Assembly (NCBI GenBank): GCA_001570385.1
Contig: BBYL01000049.1
Coordinates: 1 to 35,892 of the forward strand
Length of the DNA stretch: 35,892 bases
Source: Microtetraspora glauca
GTDB taxonomy: Bacteria > Actinomycetota > Actinomycetes > Streptosporangiales > Streptosporangiaceae
Reading direction: 5' to 3'
The position numbers were made by a program, and so were the translations under genes. The notes under the pieces were generated by a model. It saw nothing but the letters and a program-made list of their open reading frames with translations, did not search any database and was not told where the DNA came from. Shown piece by piece: positions 1 through 10,064 of the stretch (the first letter of the stretch is position 1; every line of letters begins with the position of its first letter).

Positions 1-1
1 G

Positions 2-1543
2 GTCGAGCTGGCTCGTCTGCCTGTGGTTCGGGCTCGGTTCGCTGACGGCAGTCTGGCGGAGGGGTATGTGACGGCGATCTGCGCGGCGACCGGCCGGTTG
101 ACTGATGAGCAGGCCGGCCTGGCGGAGCCGATTCTGGTCGCGTTGGCGGATCAGGCGGGTCCGGCGGAGATCGCGCGGGCGGGCCGGTATCTGTATGCGG
201 TGCTCAACCCCGATGGTGAGGATGACGATGCCGAGGCTGATTATCGGCAGCGTTTCCTGCTGGTGCGGGAGAGTTCTTCGGGTGGGCTGGAGGGGGAGTT
301 CCGGCTTCCTCGCGAGGCGGGGGCGCGGTTGCGGGCGTTGCTGGATGCCTATGCCAAGCCTCGGGCTGTGGGTGATGACCGGCCGTTGCGGGTGCGGAAC
401 GCTGACACGTTGATCGCCGTGCTGGAGCGGCAGATCGGCACCGAACTCCTTGTTCTGATCAACGCCGAGTCCCTCCCCGACGACCCGCCCGGCGCTTCCA
501 CACGCGACACGACCACCCAGGACACAACCACCCACGACAGCGCCGCCGCCACCGGAACAGGAACCCGAACAGGAACCCGAACGGGCACGGAAGCGGGCAC
601 AGAATCCAGAACGGAAGCGGCAGCGGGACCGGAAGTTGAATCCGCACGTCCCGGCGAGCAAGCGAGTGATGGCGCTCCTCGATCCGGCGGAATGCCGGGC
701 GTGCAAGCCGTACGAGAAGAGCTTGGTGCGGCCTGGGATGACCAGGCGTCGTCCCCCCATGAACCGACCTTCCCCGGAGCCGGGGCGGGACCGACATGGG
801 ATGAGCGCACACCGTCCCAAGAAGGGCCGTGCACCACCCAGCATGAGCGCGCCCCGTTCCGAGAAGGGCCGGGCACGGCACAGCATGAGCGCACATCGTC
901 CCGAGAGGGGCGGAATGCGGTCCGAGATGACCAGCCATCGACCGTAGGTGAACGAGAGGCCGCATGGAATGGGTGGAGATCAGCCCAGGGTGGGCCGAGC
1001 ACAGCGCGGGACCAGCCGAGCACAGCGCGGGACCAGCCGAGCGCGGCGCGGGATGAGCCGGGTCCGGCACAGGGCGAGCGGGTCTCTGATTGGGTGACGC
1101 CCGGTGGGCTGATCTCGGGCCGGAGGCTGCCCGGACTGCTGCTGGCCACCGGACAGTTCCTGCCCGTCTCCGACATCCATCGCCTGGCCAACACCTCCAC
1201 CCTCACCCGGCTGGTCATGAACGCCGACGGCGAGGTCCTCGACATGGGCCGTAAAGTCCGGCGCGCCACCACTGCACAACGACGGGTCATCCTCAGCCGC
1301 TACGCCACCTGCATGGTCGACGGCTGCCACCTGCCCGCCCACCTCTGCCAGATCGACCACATCGACAACTGGAGCGACGGCGGCGCCACCGACCTGGACA
1401 AACTCGGACCCACCTGCCAGTTCCACAACCGCGACCGCTACCGAAACCCCCACCGCTACCAACTCCGCCGGGCGGACAGCAAACGATGGGCCTTCACCTA
1501 CACCGGCCCCCGCACCAGCAGGAGCACGAAGCAAGCATGCTGA
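2..1543 (+). CDS. DUF222/HNH endonuclease-domain protein (13E12 family), 5' end cut off
   Basis: The reading frame is open from the left edge, so the true start is outside the window; the first in-window start is GTG at 23. The first ~150 residues read like the second half of a DUF222 domain. A long low-complexity stretch (about residues 160-355 from the GTG) rich in Thr, Arg, Gly, Pro and Glu follows. The C-terminus (about 430-478) is an HNH-type finger with the CMVDGC pair, then CQIDHIDNWSDGG and CQFHN, giving the expected Cys/His metal ligands and the catalytic His region. The family is common in actinomycetes, often in many copies, and its biological role is not settled. The linker DNA holds two in-frame tandem repeat blocks. 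The gene is convergent with the channel gene, 39 bp away. Family assignment is firm; nuclease activity is inferred from the HNH motif. Confidence 0.9.
   Translation, partial: VELARLPVVRARFADGSLAEGYVTAICAATGRLTDEQAGLAEPILVALADQAGPAEIARAGRYLYAVLNPDGEDDDAEADYRQRFLLVRESSSGGLEGEFRLPREAGARLRALLDAYAKPRAVGDDRPLRVRNADTLIAVLERQIGTELLVLINAESLPDDPPGASTRDTTTQDTTTHDSAAATGTGTRTGTRTGTEAGTESRTEAAAGPEVESARPGEQASDGAPRSGGMPGVQAVREELGAAWDDQASSPHEPTFPGAGAGPTWDERTPSQEGPCTTQHERAPFREGPGTAQHERTSSREGRNAVRDDQPSTVGEREAAWNGWRSAQGGPSTARDQPSTARDQPSAARDEPGPAQGERVSDWVTPGGLISGRRLPGLLLATGQFLPVSDIHRLANTSTLTRLVMNADGEVLDMGRKVRRATTAQRRVILSRYATCMVDGCHLPAHLCQIDHIDNWSDGGATDLDKLGPTCQFHNRDRYRNPHRYQLRRADSKRWAFTYTGPRTSRSTKQAC
800..925 (+). 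repeat. 42-bp in-frame tandem repeat, 3 diverged units
   Basis: Three consecutive 42-bp units (800-841, 842-883, 884-925) lie inside the DUF222/HNH gene. Each encodes a diverged 14-residue block beginning DER or HER and containing EG near its middle. Forty-two is a multiple of three, so unit gain or loss keeps the frame. The repeat lengthens the linker between the DUF222 and HNH parts. Confidence 0.75.
995..1057 (+). repeat. 21-bp in-frame tandem repeat, 3 units
   Basis: Units at 995-1015 and 1016-1036 are identical; 1037-1057 is diverged. Each encodes the heptapeptide PSTARDQ or a close variant. It is a second repeat block in the linker of the DUF222/HNH protein. The near-identity of the first two units suggests recent duplication. 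Confidence 0.85.
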
Positions 1544-1582
1544 TCGCAGCCTCGGAATCCGGGTTCGCAAGCACCCCGGAAC

Positions 1583-2359
1583 TCAGGAGGGGACGCGATC
1601 GGCAAGAGTCTCCCGAAGGCTCTGAATCTCGGCGCGGAGGGCCGCCACCTCACTCAGCACGGCGTGATCCTCCTTGCGTTCCTCTCTGTTCTCTTCTTCC
1701 ATGGCGCTGACCACGACGGCGATGAAGAGATTGAGGACGACAAAGGTACAGATGAGCACAAAGACCACGAAATACAGCCAGGCCGACGAGTACATGTCCA
1801 TCAGCGGCCGAGCGATATCCGACCAGGCGTCCCCCGTCATCACCTGGAACAGCGAGAAGAGCGACTTCGGCAGGTCACCGAAGTACTCGGGCGCGGCGGC
1901 GCCGTACAACTTGGTGCCCATGACGGCGGCCACGTAGAGCACGAGCCCGAGCAGAATCACAATCGACGCCATCCCTGGCACGGCGTTGAGCAACGCCGAG
2001 ACCACCCGCCGAAGGGACGGGACTACGGAGATCAGCCGGAGCGTCCGCAGTACGCGCAATGCCCGCAACACCGACAAACCACTCGCCGTCGGCAGGAACG
2101 AGATCCCGATGATGACCGCGTCGAAGACGTTCCAGGGATCACGCAGGAAGCGCAAGCGGTACACATACGCCTTGGCGAGCAACTCCGCCACGAAGACGTA
2201 CAGCGCGACATGATCCACCACGTGCAGCATGCCGCCGTAGCGGGCCACGGCGGACGGGGAGGTCTCGACTCCGAGCGTCGCCGCGTTGATGAGGATGACC
2301 CCGATGATCGCCTGCTGGAACCGCCGTGACTCGATGAATTGGCGGACGCGCTCACGCAC
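1583..2359 (-). CDS. Single-domain voltage-gated cation channel (bacterial NaChBac/NavAb superfamily)
   Basis: A six-helix channel subunit of 258 aa that would form a homotetramer in the membrane. Visible parts: S1 near 16-32, S2 44-66, S3 74-90, S4 with arginines at 99, 102, 105 and 108 spaced every third residue, S5 129-152, a pore loop FQVMTGDAWSD, and S6 194-220. An acidic C-terminal helix (221-255) with heptad-like leucines is probably the tetramerising coiled coil. The filter reads T175-G-D-A-W-S-D181 instead of the TLESWS of sodium channels; the aspartates suggest calcium permeability (inference). I chose the GTG at 2359 because AGGAG lies 5 nt upstream. The frame stays open further upstream, but that DNA is repetitive and has no family similarity. 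Confidence 0.9.
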   Translation of the reverse strand: MRERVRQFIESRRFQQAIIGVILINAATLGVETSPSAVARYGGMLHVVDHVALYVFVAELLAKAYVYRLRFLRDPWNVFDAVIIGISFLPTASGLSVLRALRVLRTLRLISVVPSLRRVVSALLNAVPGMASIVILLGLVLYVAAVMGTKLYGAAAPEYFGDLPKSLFSLFQVMTGDAWSDIARPLMDMYSSAWLYFVVFVLICTFVVLNLFIAVVVSAMEEENREERKEDHAVLSEVAALRAEIQSLRETLADRVPS

Positions 2360-2521
2360 ACATGCTCCTGGGGGTACGACACGAGATCGCCCGAGAGCAT
2401 AACGGACATGGACAGTCAGGGTGATCGACATGTCCATATGTATGGCATCGCCCCGATGAAGGGGCAGGTCGGCTGTGTGGAGCGGTCCAGGGCCGCCCCC
2501 CACGTAAGGCGCAGTGCCCGT

Positions 2522-2647
2522 GGCAATGCACAGCGCTACGGCAAGGCACCGCACCCATGGCAAGGCACCGCACCTATAGCAAGGCACAGTGCCCACCGGG
2601 AAGGTGCCACAGCAAGGCCGCCGCCCACGGCAAGAGCCGGCGCCCAT
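2522..2647. repeat. Degenerate 18-19-bp tandem repeat
   Basis: About six units follow the pattern GGCAAGGCACCGCACCCAT. Units at 2540-2558 and 2559-2577 differ at one base; 2522-2539, 2578-2596, 2611-2628 and 2629-2647 are diverged. The units abut without spacers. Confidence 0.7.
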
Positions 2648-2714
2648 AGAAGACGCCACAGGAAAGGCCGCCGCCTACCGTTCCGGGTGCCTCAAGGTGA
2701 GAGCCCCACTCCCG

Positions 2715-2769
2715 CAGCACCATCACGGCCACACAGCACCATCACGGCCACACAGCACCATCACGGCCC
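2715..2769. repeat. 19-bp tandem repeat, 2.9 copies
   Basis: CAGCACCATCACGGCCACA occurs at 2715-2733 and 2734-2752 exactly, and at 2753-2769 as a partial third copy. There are no intervening spacers, so it is not a CRISPR array. Confidence 0.85.
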
Positions 2770-2922
2770 CGCGGTGCGACCTCGGCCCGACCCGCGCCAC
2801 CGCTCCCTCGCAAGGGGCCTTGGCTTCGCGGGGAGACCTCGGCCCGATGACACCACCACAACGCGGCGCGGCGCGTCGGCCCGGCGACAGAACGGCCGTC
2901 ACCGGGCCGACCCACGGTCAGG

Positions 2923-3537
2923 TCACCGGGAGTAGTGCTCGACGACGAGTTGCTCGTCCACCGGGACCACTACCTGCTCGCGCAGGGGGCGGGAGACCAA
3001 AGTGAAGCGCAGCTCCTTGTGGTCGACGGAAAGGTAGGCCGGGAGCCGCTCATCGGCGTAGATGCCCTCGGAGGCCGCCACGAATGGCTGCATGGCTCGC
3101 GACCTGGCCCGGATCCCGACCACCTGGCCGGGCTTGACCAGATAGCTGGGAATGTCGACCTTGCGACCGTCCACGGTGATGTGGCCGTGGTTGATGTACT
3201 GCCGGGCGGCGTAGATCGACGGCGCGAATCCCGACCGCAGCACGAGCGACGCCAGCCGGGTCTCCAGGATGACGACCAGTTCCTCCCCGGAACGCCCCGG
3301 ACGGCGCAGTGCGAGATCCCAGTAGCGGCGGAGCTGCTTCTCGGACACGTCGTAGTACCAGCGCAGCTTCTGCTTCTCCAGCAGGCGGACGCCGTAGTCG
3401 CCGACGTTGCGGCGGTTCGTCTTTCGTCCGTGTTCTCCCGGCGGGTACGGGCGGGCCTCGAAGTACTTGACCGCCTTTCGGGTCAGCGGGACCCCCGCCC
3501 TGCGTGAAAGCCGCACCTTGGGACCTGTGTAGCGCAC
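2923..3537 (-). CDS. rpsD: 30S ribosomal protein S4, cysteine-free (zinc-independent) form
   Basis: S4 binds 16S rRNA early in 30S assembly. The 204-aa product carries the hallmark YFEARPYPPGEHGR block near 25-38, a VRLLEKQKLRWYYDVSEKQ region, and the S4 RNA-binding domain with LVLRSGFAPSIYAARQYINHGHITVDG. It has no cysteines, so it is the C-minus version lacking the N-terminal zinc site. I chose GTG 3537 rather than GTG 3543 because AGGAAGG (3549-3543) gives 5-nt spacing to 3537 but overlaps the other start. The gene stands alone, away from rpsM/rpsK/rpoA. It is divergent from a DUF2470 gene, with iron-box-like palindromes in the 63-bp gap. I cannot tell whether it is the only S4 gene or a second copy. 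Confidence 0.95.
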   Translation of the reverse strand: MRYTGPKVRLSRRAGVPLTRKAVKYFEARPYPPGEHGRKTNRRNVGDYGVRLLEKQKLRWYYDVSEKQLRRYWDLALRRPGRSGEELVVILETRLASLVLRSGFAPSIYAARQYINHGHITVDGRKVDIPSYLVKPGQVVGIRARSRAMQPFVAASEGIYADERLPAYLSVDHKELRFTLVSRPLREQVVVPVDEQLVVEHYSR

Positions 3538-3553
3538 GTTCACCTTCCTGTGG

Positions 3554-3587
3554 TTAGGTAAGCCTAATTAAGGCAAGCCTAACCTTA
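3554..3587. promoter_or_regulatory. Two overlapping DtxR/IdeR-type iron boxes
   Basis: Site 2 at 3569-3587 reads TAAGGCAAGCCTAACCTTA. It fits the DtxR/IdeR consensus TWAGGTWAGSCTWACCTWA at 18 of 19 positions. Site 1 at 3554-3572 starts TTAGGTAAGCCTAA and fits its first 14 positions fully, 15 of 19 overall. They share 4 bp and fill most of the 63 bp between the rpsD start (3537) and the DUF2470 start (3601), so a bound iron regulator would block both promoters. The consensus is established; binding here is predicted. Confidence 0.75.
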
Positions 3588-3600
3588 GCGAAGGAGGGTC

Positions 3601-4365
3601 ATGCACCCCGTGGAAGCTCCCCCGATCGCGGAGCGGATCCGCACGCTCGCCGCCACTGCCGCGCCGACGCACATCTCCGTCGCCGGAGCCCCCTCCTCGG
3701 GCGCCGCGCGCGGTGGTGTGGACGCGGCGGGCCGCCCCGTGCTCCTCATCAAGCCCGGCGAGGCCCTGTACGGCGCGGCCGAGGACGAGCTCGTGGTGAC
3801 CGTGGACCTGGTGGCGACCCGCGACACAGGCGAGAAGGAGCGACCACGCGGTCTACTCAAGATCCAGGGCTGGGCGCAGGCCGTACCCGACGAAGAGGTC
3901 AGGATGGCGGCGGTGGCGATCGCGGAGCGGTGCCCCGACAGCGACCTCTTCGCGGCGGTGGACGCTGCCGAAGGGCACCTTCGACCTTCGTCACCAGGTG
4001 GCGGCCCGACCCCGCGCCTGCTTCGTGTGGATGTCGCCCAGGTCGTCTATCTGACCGGGCAGGAGTCGGGGGTGCTCGACGCGGAGAACTATCTCGACGC
4101 GTCCCCGGACCCGTTTCTCGACGCGGCCGAGCGGATCGTGCTCCATGTGAACGCCTGGCACCGCGGTCAGCTCGCGCTGGCGATCGGCCACTTGCTCGGG
4201 GAGCCGGCCGGGTCCGACGTGTGGCTGTGGGAGCTGGACCGCTATGGGGCGACGGTGTGGTCGGGCCCGGACCGCCTGATCCGGTTGCCCTGGCCCTCCC
4301 CCGCGACCAGCGCGGCCGAGCTCGAACACGCCCTGAGCTGCGTCATGTGCCCACGCCAGTCGTAA
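3601..4365 (+). CDS. DUF2470-containing, HugZ/PNPOx-like (heme-utilisation-type) protein
   Basis: A 254-aa soluble protein. Residues ~10-130 look like a flavin-reductase/PNPOx-type split barrel: GRPVLLIKPGEALYGAAEDE, then VTVDLVATRD and LLKIQGWAQAVP. Residues ~175-250 resemble DUF2470, with DAAERIVLHVNAWHRGQL where the family usually has an HMNxDH motif. HugZ-type proteins bind or degrade heme. The iron-box pair immediately upstream fits an iron- or heme-related role and de-repression under iron limitation. The ATG at 3601 has AAGGAGGG just upstream. The degenerate histidine motif means heme handling is not assured. The C-terminus contains a CVMC pair. Confidence 0.7.
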   Translation: MHPVEAPPIAERIRTLAATAAPTHISVAGAPSSGAARGGVDAAGRPVLLIKPGEALYGAAEDELVVTVDLVATRDTGEKERPRGLLKIQGWAQAVPDEEVRMAAVAIAERCPDSDLFAAVDAAEGHLRPSSPGGGPTPRLLRVDVAQVVYLTGQESGVLDAENYLDASPDPFLDAAERIVLHVNAWHRGQLALAIGHLLGEPAGSDVWLWELDRYGATVWSGPDRLIRLPWPSPATSAAELEHALSCVMCPRQS

Positions 4366-4388
4366 CAGGAACTGGCGGGGCGGGGGAA

Positions 4389-5543
4389 CTACGGAGCGCG
4401 CGTTCCGTCGATCGCTTCGGGCGACAGGACGCGGTCGATGACCATGAGTGCGCAGCCGGTGATGCCCGCACCGGGACCGAGCCGGCTGCCCTCGATGCGC
4501 AGGCTGCGGGTGGCGAGCTGGGTGGACCGCCGGTAGACGATCTCGCGGACGCCCGACACCAACGGCTGGAACATCTCGGCCACGTCTCCGCCCAGCACGA
4601 CCACAGCAGGGTTGAGCAGGTTCACGGCGGTGGCGATGACCTCGCCGAGCCTGCGCCCGGCCTGCCGTACGACGGCCATGGTCTCGGCGTCGCCCGCGCG
4701 GACGAGCGCGGTCACGTCGGCGAGCGACGACACGTCGCGCCCCTTGTCCCGAAGCTCCCGCAGGATGGCGGTGCCGCTGGCCACCGAGTCGACGCAGTCG
4801 AGGTTGCCGCAACGGCAGAGCACTCCCCCGCCGTCCCGGACCGGAATATGGCCGATCTCACCCGCCGCGCCGAGCGCGCCGCGCAGGATGTCGCCACCGG
4901 AGATCACCCCGGCGCCGATGCGGGTGGAGACCTTCACGAACAGCAGGTCGTCGAGCTCCGAGGCGTACGCCATGCGGTGCTCGCCCATGGCGATGACGTT
5001 CACGTCGTTGTCGACCAGGACGGGGACGGGGAACCTGCTCGCGATGATCGGCGGGATCACCACGCCGGTCCAGCTCGCCATGACGCGTGCGCTCTCAGTA
5101 CGCCCGGCGGCGAACTCCACGGTTGCGGGGACGCCCAGGCCGACGCCGACGACGCCGCCCCTGCCGTCCAGCAGCTTCTCCCATGTGTCCATGACCAGGG
5201 GCAGCACCACGTCGGGGCCTTCCTCGACGTCGATCTCGAGGTCGGTGCGCGCCAGGGGCTCCCCCGCCAGGTCACAGATCGCGATCTGGGTACGGCCCGC
5301 GCCGAGCGAGGCGACCAGGACCACGCCTCCGGCGGCGTTGAAGCGGAGTCTGACGGGCGGGCGGCCTCCGGTGGACGGCCCTTCGGCGTCCTCGACGATG
5401 AGGCCGCGTTGCAGCAGTTCGGCGACCCGGTGTGCCACCGCGGGACGGGACAGCCCGGTCACGCGGCCGATCTCGGCACGGGTCACCGCCTCCCCGCTCC
5501 GAATGAGCTGGAGGACTTCACCGGTAGTAGCAAGTCGTGACAT
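4389..5543 (-). CDS. ROK-family transcriptional regulator
   Basis: A 384-aa sugar-responsive regulator. An N-terminal winged helix-turn-helix (about 8-52, TRAEIGRVTGLSRPAVAHRV) is joined to a ROK sugar-binding domain. The ROK part keeps the DND motif (178-180), the GHI histidine (232) and a zinc motif CRCGNLDC (243-250), which has Asp in place of the usual second Gly. It is divergent from zwf-edd-glk-eda across 142 bp, so it probably controls that operon in response to glucose or a phosphorylated derivative (inference). The start at 5543 gives the usual ROK N-terminus; an in-frame ATG at 5561 is also possible, and neither has a good ribosome-binding site. Confidence 0.9.
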   Translation of the reverse strand: MSRLATTGEVLQLIRSGEAVTRAEIGRVTGLSRPAVAHRVAELLQRGLIVEDAEGPSTGGRPPVRLRFNAAGGVVLVASLGAGRTQIAICDLAGEPLARTDLEIDVEEGPDVVLPLVMDTWEKLLDGRGGVVGVGLGVPATVEFAAGRTESARVMASWTGVVIPPIIASRFPVPVLVDNDVNVIAMGEHRMAYASELDDLLFVKVSTRIGAGVISGGDILRGALGAAGEIGHIPVRDGGGVLCRCGNLDCVDSVASGTAILRELRDKGRDVSSLADVTALVRAGDAETMAVVRQAGRRLGEVIATAVNLLNPAVVVLGGDVAEMFQPLVSGVREIVYRRSTQLATRSLRIEGSRLGPGAGITGCALMVIDRVLSPEAIDGTRAP

Positions 5544-5612
5544 CGTGCAAAAGTGAAGCATATCTAGGCACCGAAGTACAACGGCTTATTCATCTCAAGT
5601 TACAAAACTCGG

Positions 5613-5642
5613 TTGATGTTGTGCAGAACTTCCGGATAGTGT
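5613..5642 (+). promoter_or_regulatory. Candidate vegetative promoter of the zwf operon
   Basis: TTGATG (5613-5618) and TAGTGT (5637-5642) are separated by 18 bp, close to the actinomycete TTGAC-N18-TAGRRT pattern. Transcription would start near 5649. An AGGAG at 5669-5673 precedes the first zwf ATG. The spacer contains TGCAGAA (5622-5628), the same half-site seen in the 17913-17931 palindrome. Confidence 0.45.
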
Positions 5643-5685
5643 CCCACTTGTCCCCGTTTAGTCCCTGCAGGAGCAACAGCCCCAG

Positions 5686-7223
5686 ATGTCTGTGTCCCCC
5701 CGCAATCCCCTCGCGGCGTCGGAGATCGGCGCACCCATGGGCGATCTCGCGCCATCAACCGTGACCTCCACGCCCCAGCGGCACGCGGCCGATCTGATCG
5801 TGTTCGGCGGCACCGGCGACCTGTCCATGCGGAAACTCATCCCCGCGCTCTACCACTGCGACCGTGACGGCCGGCTGGCCGACGAGACGCGCATCATCGC
5901 CATGTCGCGCGGCGGCCTCACCGACGCCGACTTCCGCGGCAAGGTCGACGCCGAGGTTCGCCCTGCCGTGCACGGGGACGACGACGAGGGCTGGCAGCGC
6001 TTCCTGCGCAGGCTGCACCACGTGTCGCTCGACGTCGGCAGCTCCGACCGCGGCGGGTGGAGTGCCCTGACCCACCTGCTCGCCGGCTACGAGGACCGCG
6101 ACCGCGTCTTCTACCTGGCCAGCCCGCCGATGACGTTCGGGCCGTTCTGCCGCGAGGCGCACGAGGCCGGGCTGGTCACGCCGCGGTCCCGGGTCGTCCT
6201 GGAGAAGCCACTCGGCCGCGACCTGGTCAGCGCCCAGGCGATCAACGATGAGGTCGGTGAGATCTTCGACGAGCGGCAGATCTTCCGTATCGACCACTAC
6301 CTCGGCAAGGAGACGGTCCAGAACCTCCTCGTGCTCCGGTTCGCCAACGCCTTCCTGGAGCCGGTCTGGAACTCCCTCTGGATCGACCACGTCCAGATCA
6401 CCGTCGCCGAGACCGTCGGCACGCCGGGCCGCCGTGGCTACTACGACCACGCGGGAGCGCTGCGCGACATGGTGCAGAACCACCTGCTCCAACTTCTCTG
6501 CCTGGTCGCGATGGAGCCGCCGTCCCGCAACGACCGCGAGTCCATCCGTGACGAGAAGGTGAAGGTGCTGCAGTCCCTGCGCCCGATCGTCGGCTCCGAG
6601 GTGGACCGCTTCGCCGTACGCGGCCAGTACACGGCGGGCGAGGGCGTCCCCGGCTATCTGGACGAGCCCGCCAGCACCCCGACCACCGACATCTCGCACC
6701 GGGTGGAGACCTACGCGGCGATCCGCGCCGAGGTGAAGAACTGGCGCTGGGCCGGCGTGCCGTTCTATCTGCGCACCGGGAAGCGGCTGCCGGACCGGCG
6801 GTCGGAGATAGTGATCCAGTTCAAGGACGTCCCGCACGCGATCTTCCCGGGCGCCGCGCCGAACCGGCTCGTCCTCCGGCTCCAGCCCAGCGAGGGCATC
6901 CACCTGCTCCTCATGGCGAAGGAGCCGGGCGCGGGCGAGGTCGCCCTCCGCCCGGTACCGCTCAGCCTGAGCTTCGCCGAGACCTTCCAGAGCCGGGTGC
7001 CCGACGCGTACGAGCGGCTGCTCATGGACGTGCTGGCCGGCAACCCGACCCTGTTCATGCGCCGCGACGAGGTCGAGGCCGCCTGGCGGTGGATCGACCC
7101 GATCATCGAGAACTGGGAGGGCTCCGAGTCCCTGCCCGAGCCGTACCCCGCCGGAACGGCCGGACCGGCCGGCGCCCACGAACTGCTGGCCCGAAGCGGC
7201 CGGACCTGGCACGAGGAGGAGCT

Positions 7224-7227
<4 letters not shown>
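5686..7227 (+). CDS. zwf: Glucose-6-phosphate 1-dehydrogenase
   Basis: Oxidises glucose-6-phosphate to 6-phosphogluconolactone with NAD(P)+ in the cytosol. The 513-aa product has the nucleotide-binding GGTGDLSMRKL (41-51), EKPLGRDL (173-180) and the active-site signature RIDHYLGKE (201-209). Length matches the family if the ~35-residue N-terminal tail is included. The start is uncertain: ATG 5686 has AGGAG 12 nt upstream, and ATG 5737 would remove 17 residues without touching the Rossmann motif. It is the first gene of zwf-edd-glk-eda and overlaps edd by 4 bp, so the two are probably translationally coupled. No lactonase (pgl) gene is in the operon. Confidence 0.96.
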
Positions 7228-9076
<1,849 letters not shown>

Positions 9077-9080
<4 letters not shown>

Positions 9081-10054
9081 CGCCTCCGTGGCTGGTCGCC
9101 GACGTCGGCGGCACCAACGCGCGGTTCGGACTGGTCACCCGGCCGGGAGGGAACCCGGAATCGGTCGCGGTACTGGAAGTCGCACAACATCAGGGCCTGC
9201 CGGATGCCGTAGCCGCCTATCTCGATCAGCATGGGGGCGGAGTGCGGCCGGAGGCCGCGTGCCTGGCGATCGCCGGGCCCGTACAGGACGACCGGTACCA
9301 GCTGACCAACGCGGGCTGGTCGGGCACGGTGGCCGAACTGGGCATCCCGTACGTCGGGCTGCTCAACGACTTCGAGGCGCTGGCGATCTCGCTGCCGCAC
9401 CTGGCCGGGGACGATCTCGTGTCCCTGGGCGGACCGGCTCCCCTGGACGGCGCCGTACGCAAGGTGCGTGCCGTGCTGGGACCGGGCACCGGCCTCGGGG
9501 TCGCGGGCCTGGTCCCCTCCGACTGCGGCTGGATCCCGGTGCCCGGTGAGGGCGGTCACGTGGCGGTCCCGGCCGTATCCGACCTGGAGATCGAGATCGT
9601 GCGGGCGCTGCGCGCCGACGGCCTGCCGTACGTGGACGCGGAGCACCTCCTGTCCGGCACCGGGCTGCCCCGGCTGCGTCGCGGCCTGGCGCTGGTCCGC
9701 GGCGCCTCGCCCGAGGCGATCACGCCGATGACGGCGTCCGAGATCGTCGCGTCCGGCGACCCCCTCGCGGTGGAGACCATCGACGTCTTCCTCGCCCTCC
9801 TCGGCGGGTTCGCCGGGAACGTGGCGCTCACCCTGGGTGCGCGGGGCGGGGTCTACCTCGGCGGCGGCGTGCTGCCGAGGATCGCCGGCCGCGCCCGTGA
9901 CAGCGCGTTCCGCGCGCGGTTCGAGATGACGGCGTCGGCCCTGTCCGGCTACGTCTCCGCCATCGCCACGTCGCTGATCGTCGCGGAGCAACCCGCCCTG
10001 ACCGGTGCCGCCGCCTGGCTCACCCAGAGGGCAAGTAATGTTGAGCTGGTATGA
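9077..10054 (+). CDS. glk: Glucokinase, Glk (non-ROK) family
   Basis: Phosphorylates glucose with ATP, feeding Zwf. The 325-aa product matches the E. coli-type Glk family: ADVGGTNARFGLV (8-20), LLNDFEALA (95-103, catalytic Asp98), GPGTGLGVAGLVP (135-147). It lacks the ROK zinc motif that most actinobacterial glucokinases have. Starting at GTG 9077, it overlaps the edd stop by GTGA, with a G-rich Shine-Dalgarno-like stretch upstream. Being in the same operon as edd and eda suggests free glucose, perhaps from maltodextrin hydrolysis, is the intended entry point. Confidence 0.95.
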
Positions 10055-10064
10055 CCAAGTATCG

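Larger units (their letters stand above)
2360..2922. other. 563-bp non-coding, repeat-rich spacer
   Basis: This stretch lies between the channel start and the S4 stop. Open frames exist on both strands, but their predicted proteins are His/Arg/Pro-rich low-complexity products of the repeats, with no domain I recognise. The left part must hold the channel promoter; I could not pick convincing -35/-10 boxes. Confidence 0.6.

Noticed and set aside
1..1543. Insertion sequence or transposase at the left end
   Set aside because: The protein is DUF222/HNH, not a DDE or tyrosine transposase. No terminal inverted repeats or target-site duplications are visible.
2715..2769. Short CRISPR-like array
   Set aside because: The 19-bp copies abut directly with no spacers and no cas genes are nearby, so it is a simple tandem repeat.
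2339..2935. A ~198-codon plus-strand open frame over the channel start and the spacer
   Set aside because: Its product is low-complexity and comes from the tandem repeats and the antisense of the channel start. It has no domain, and there is no ribosome-binding site.
3541..3600. Zur (zinc) box controlling the cysteine-free S4 gene
   Set aside because: Zur sites in actinobacteria centre on an AT-rich TGAAAATGATTTTCA-like core. The palindromes here match the DtxR/IdeR consensus instead.
3930..5540. A 536-codon plus-strand frame opposite the ROK regulator
   Set aside because: It begins inside the DUF2470 gene in another frame and is antisense to a clear ROK protein. Its Gly/Asp/Arg-rich product has no family match.
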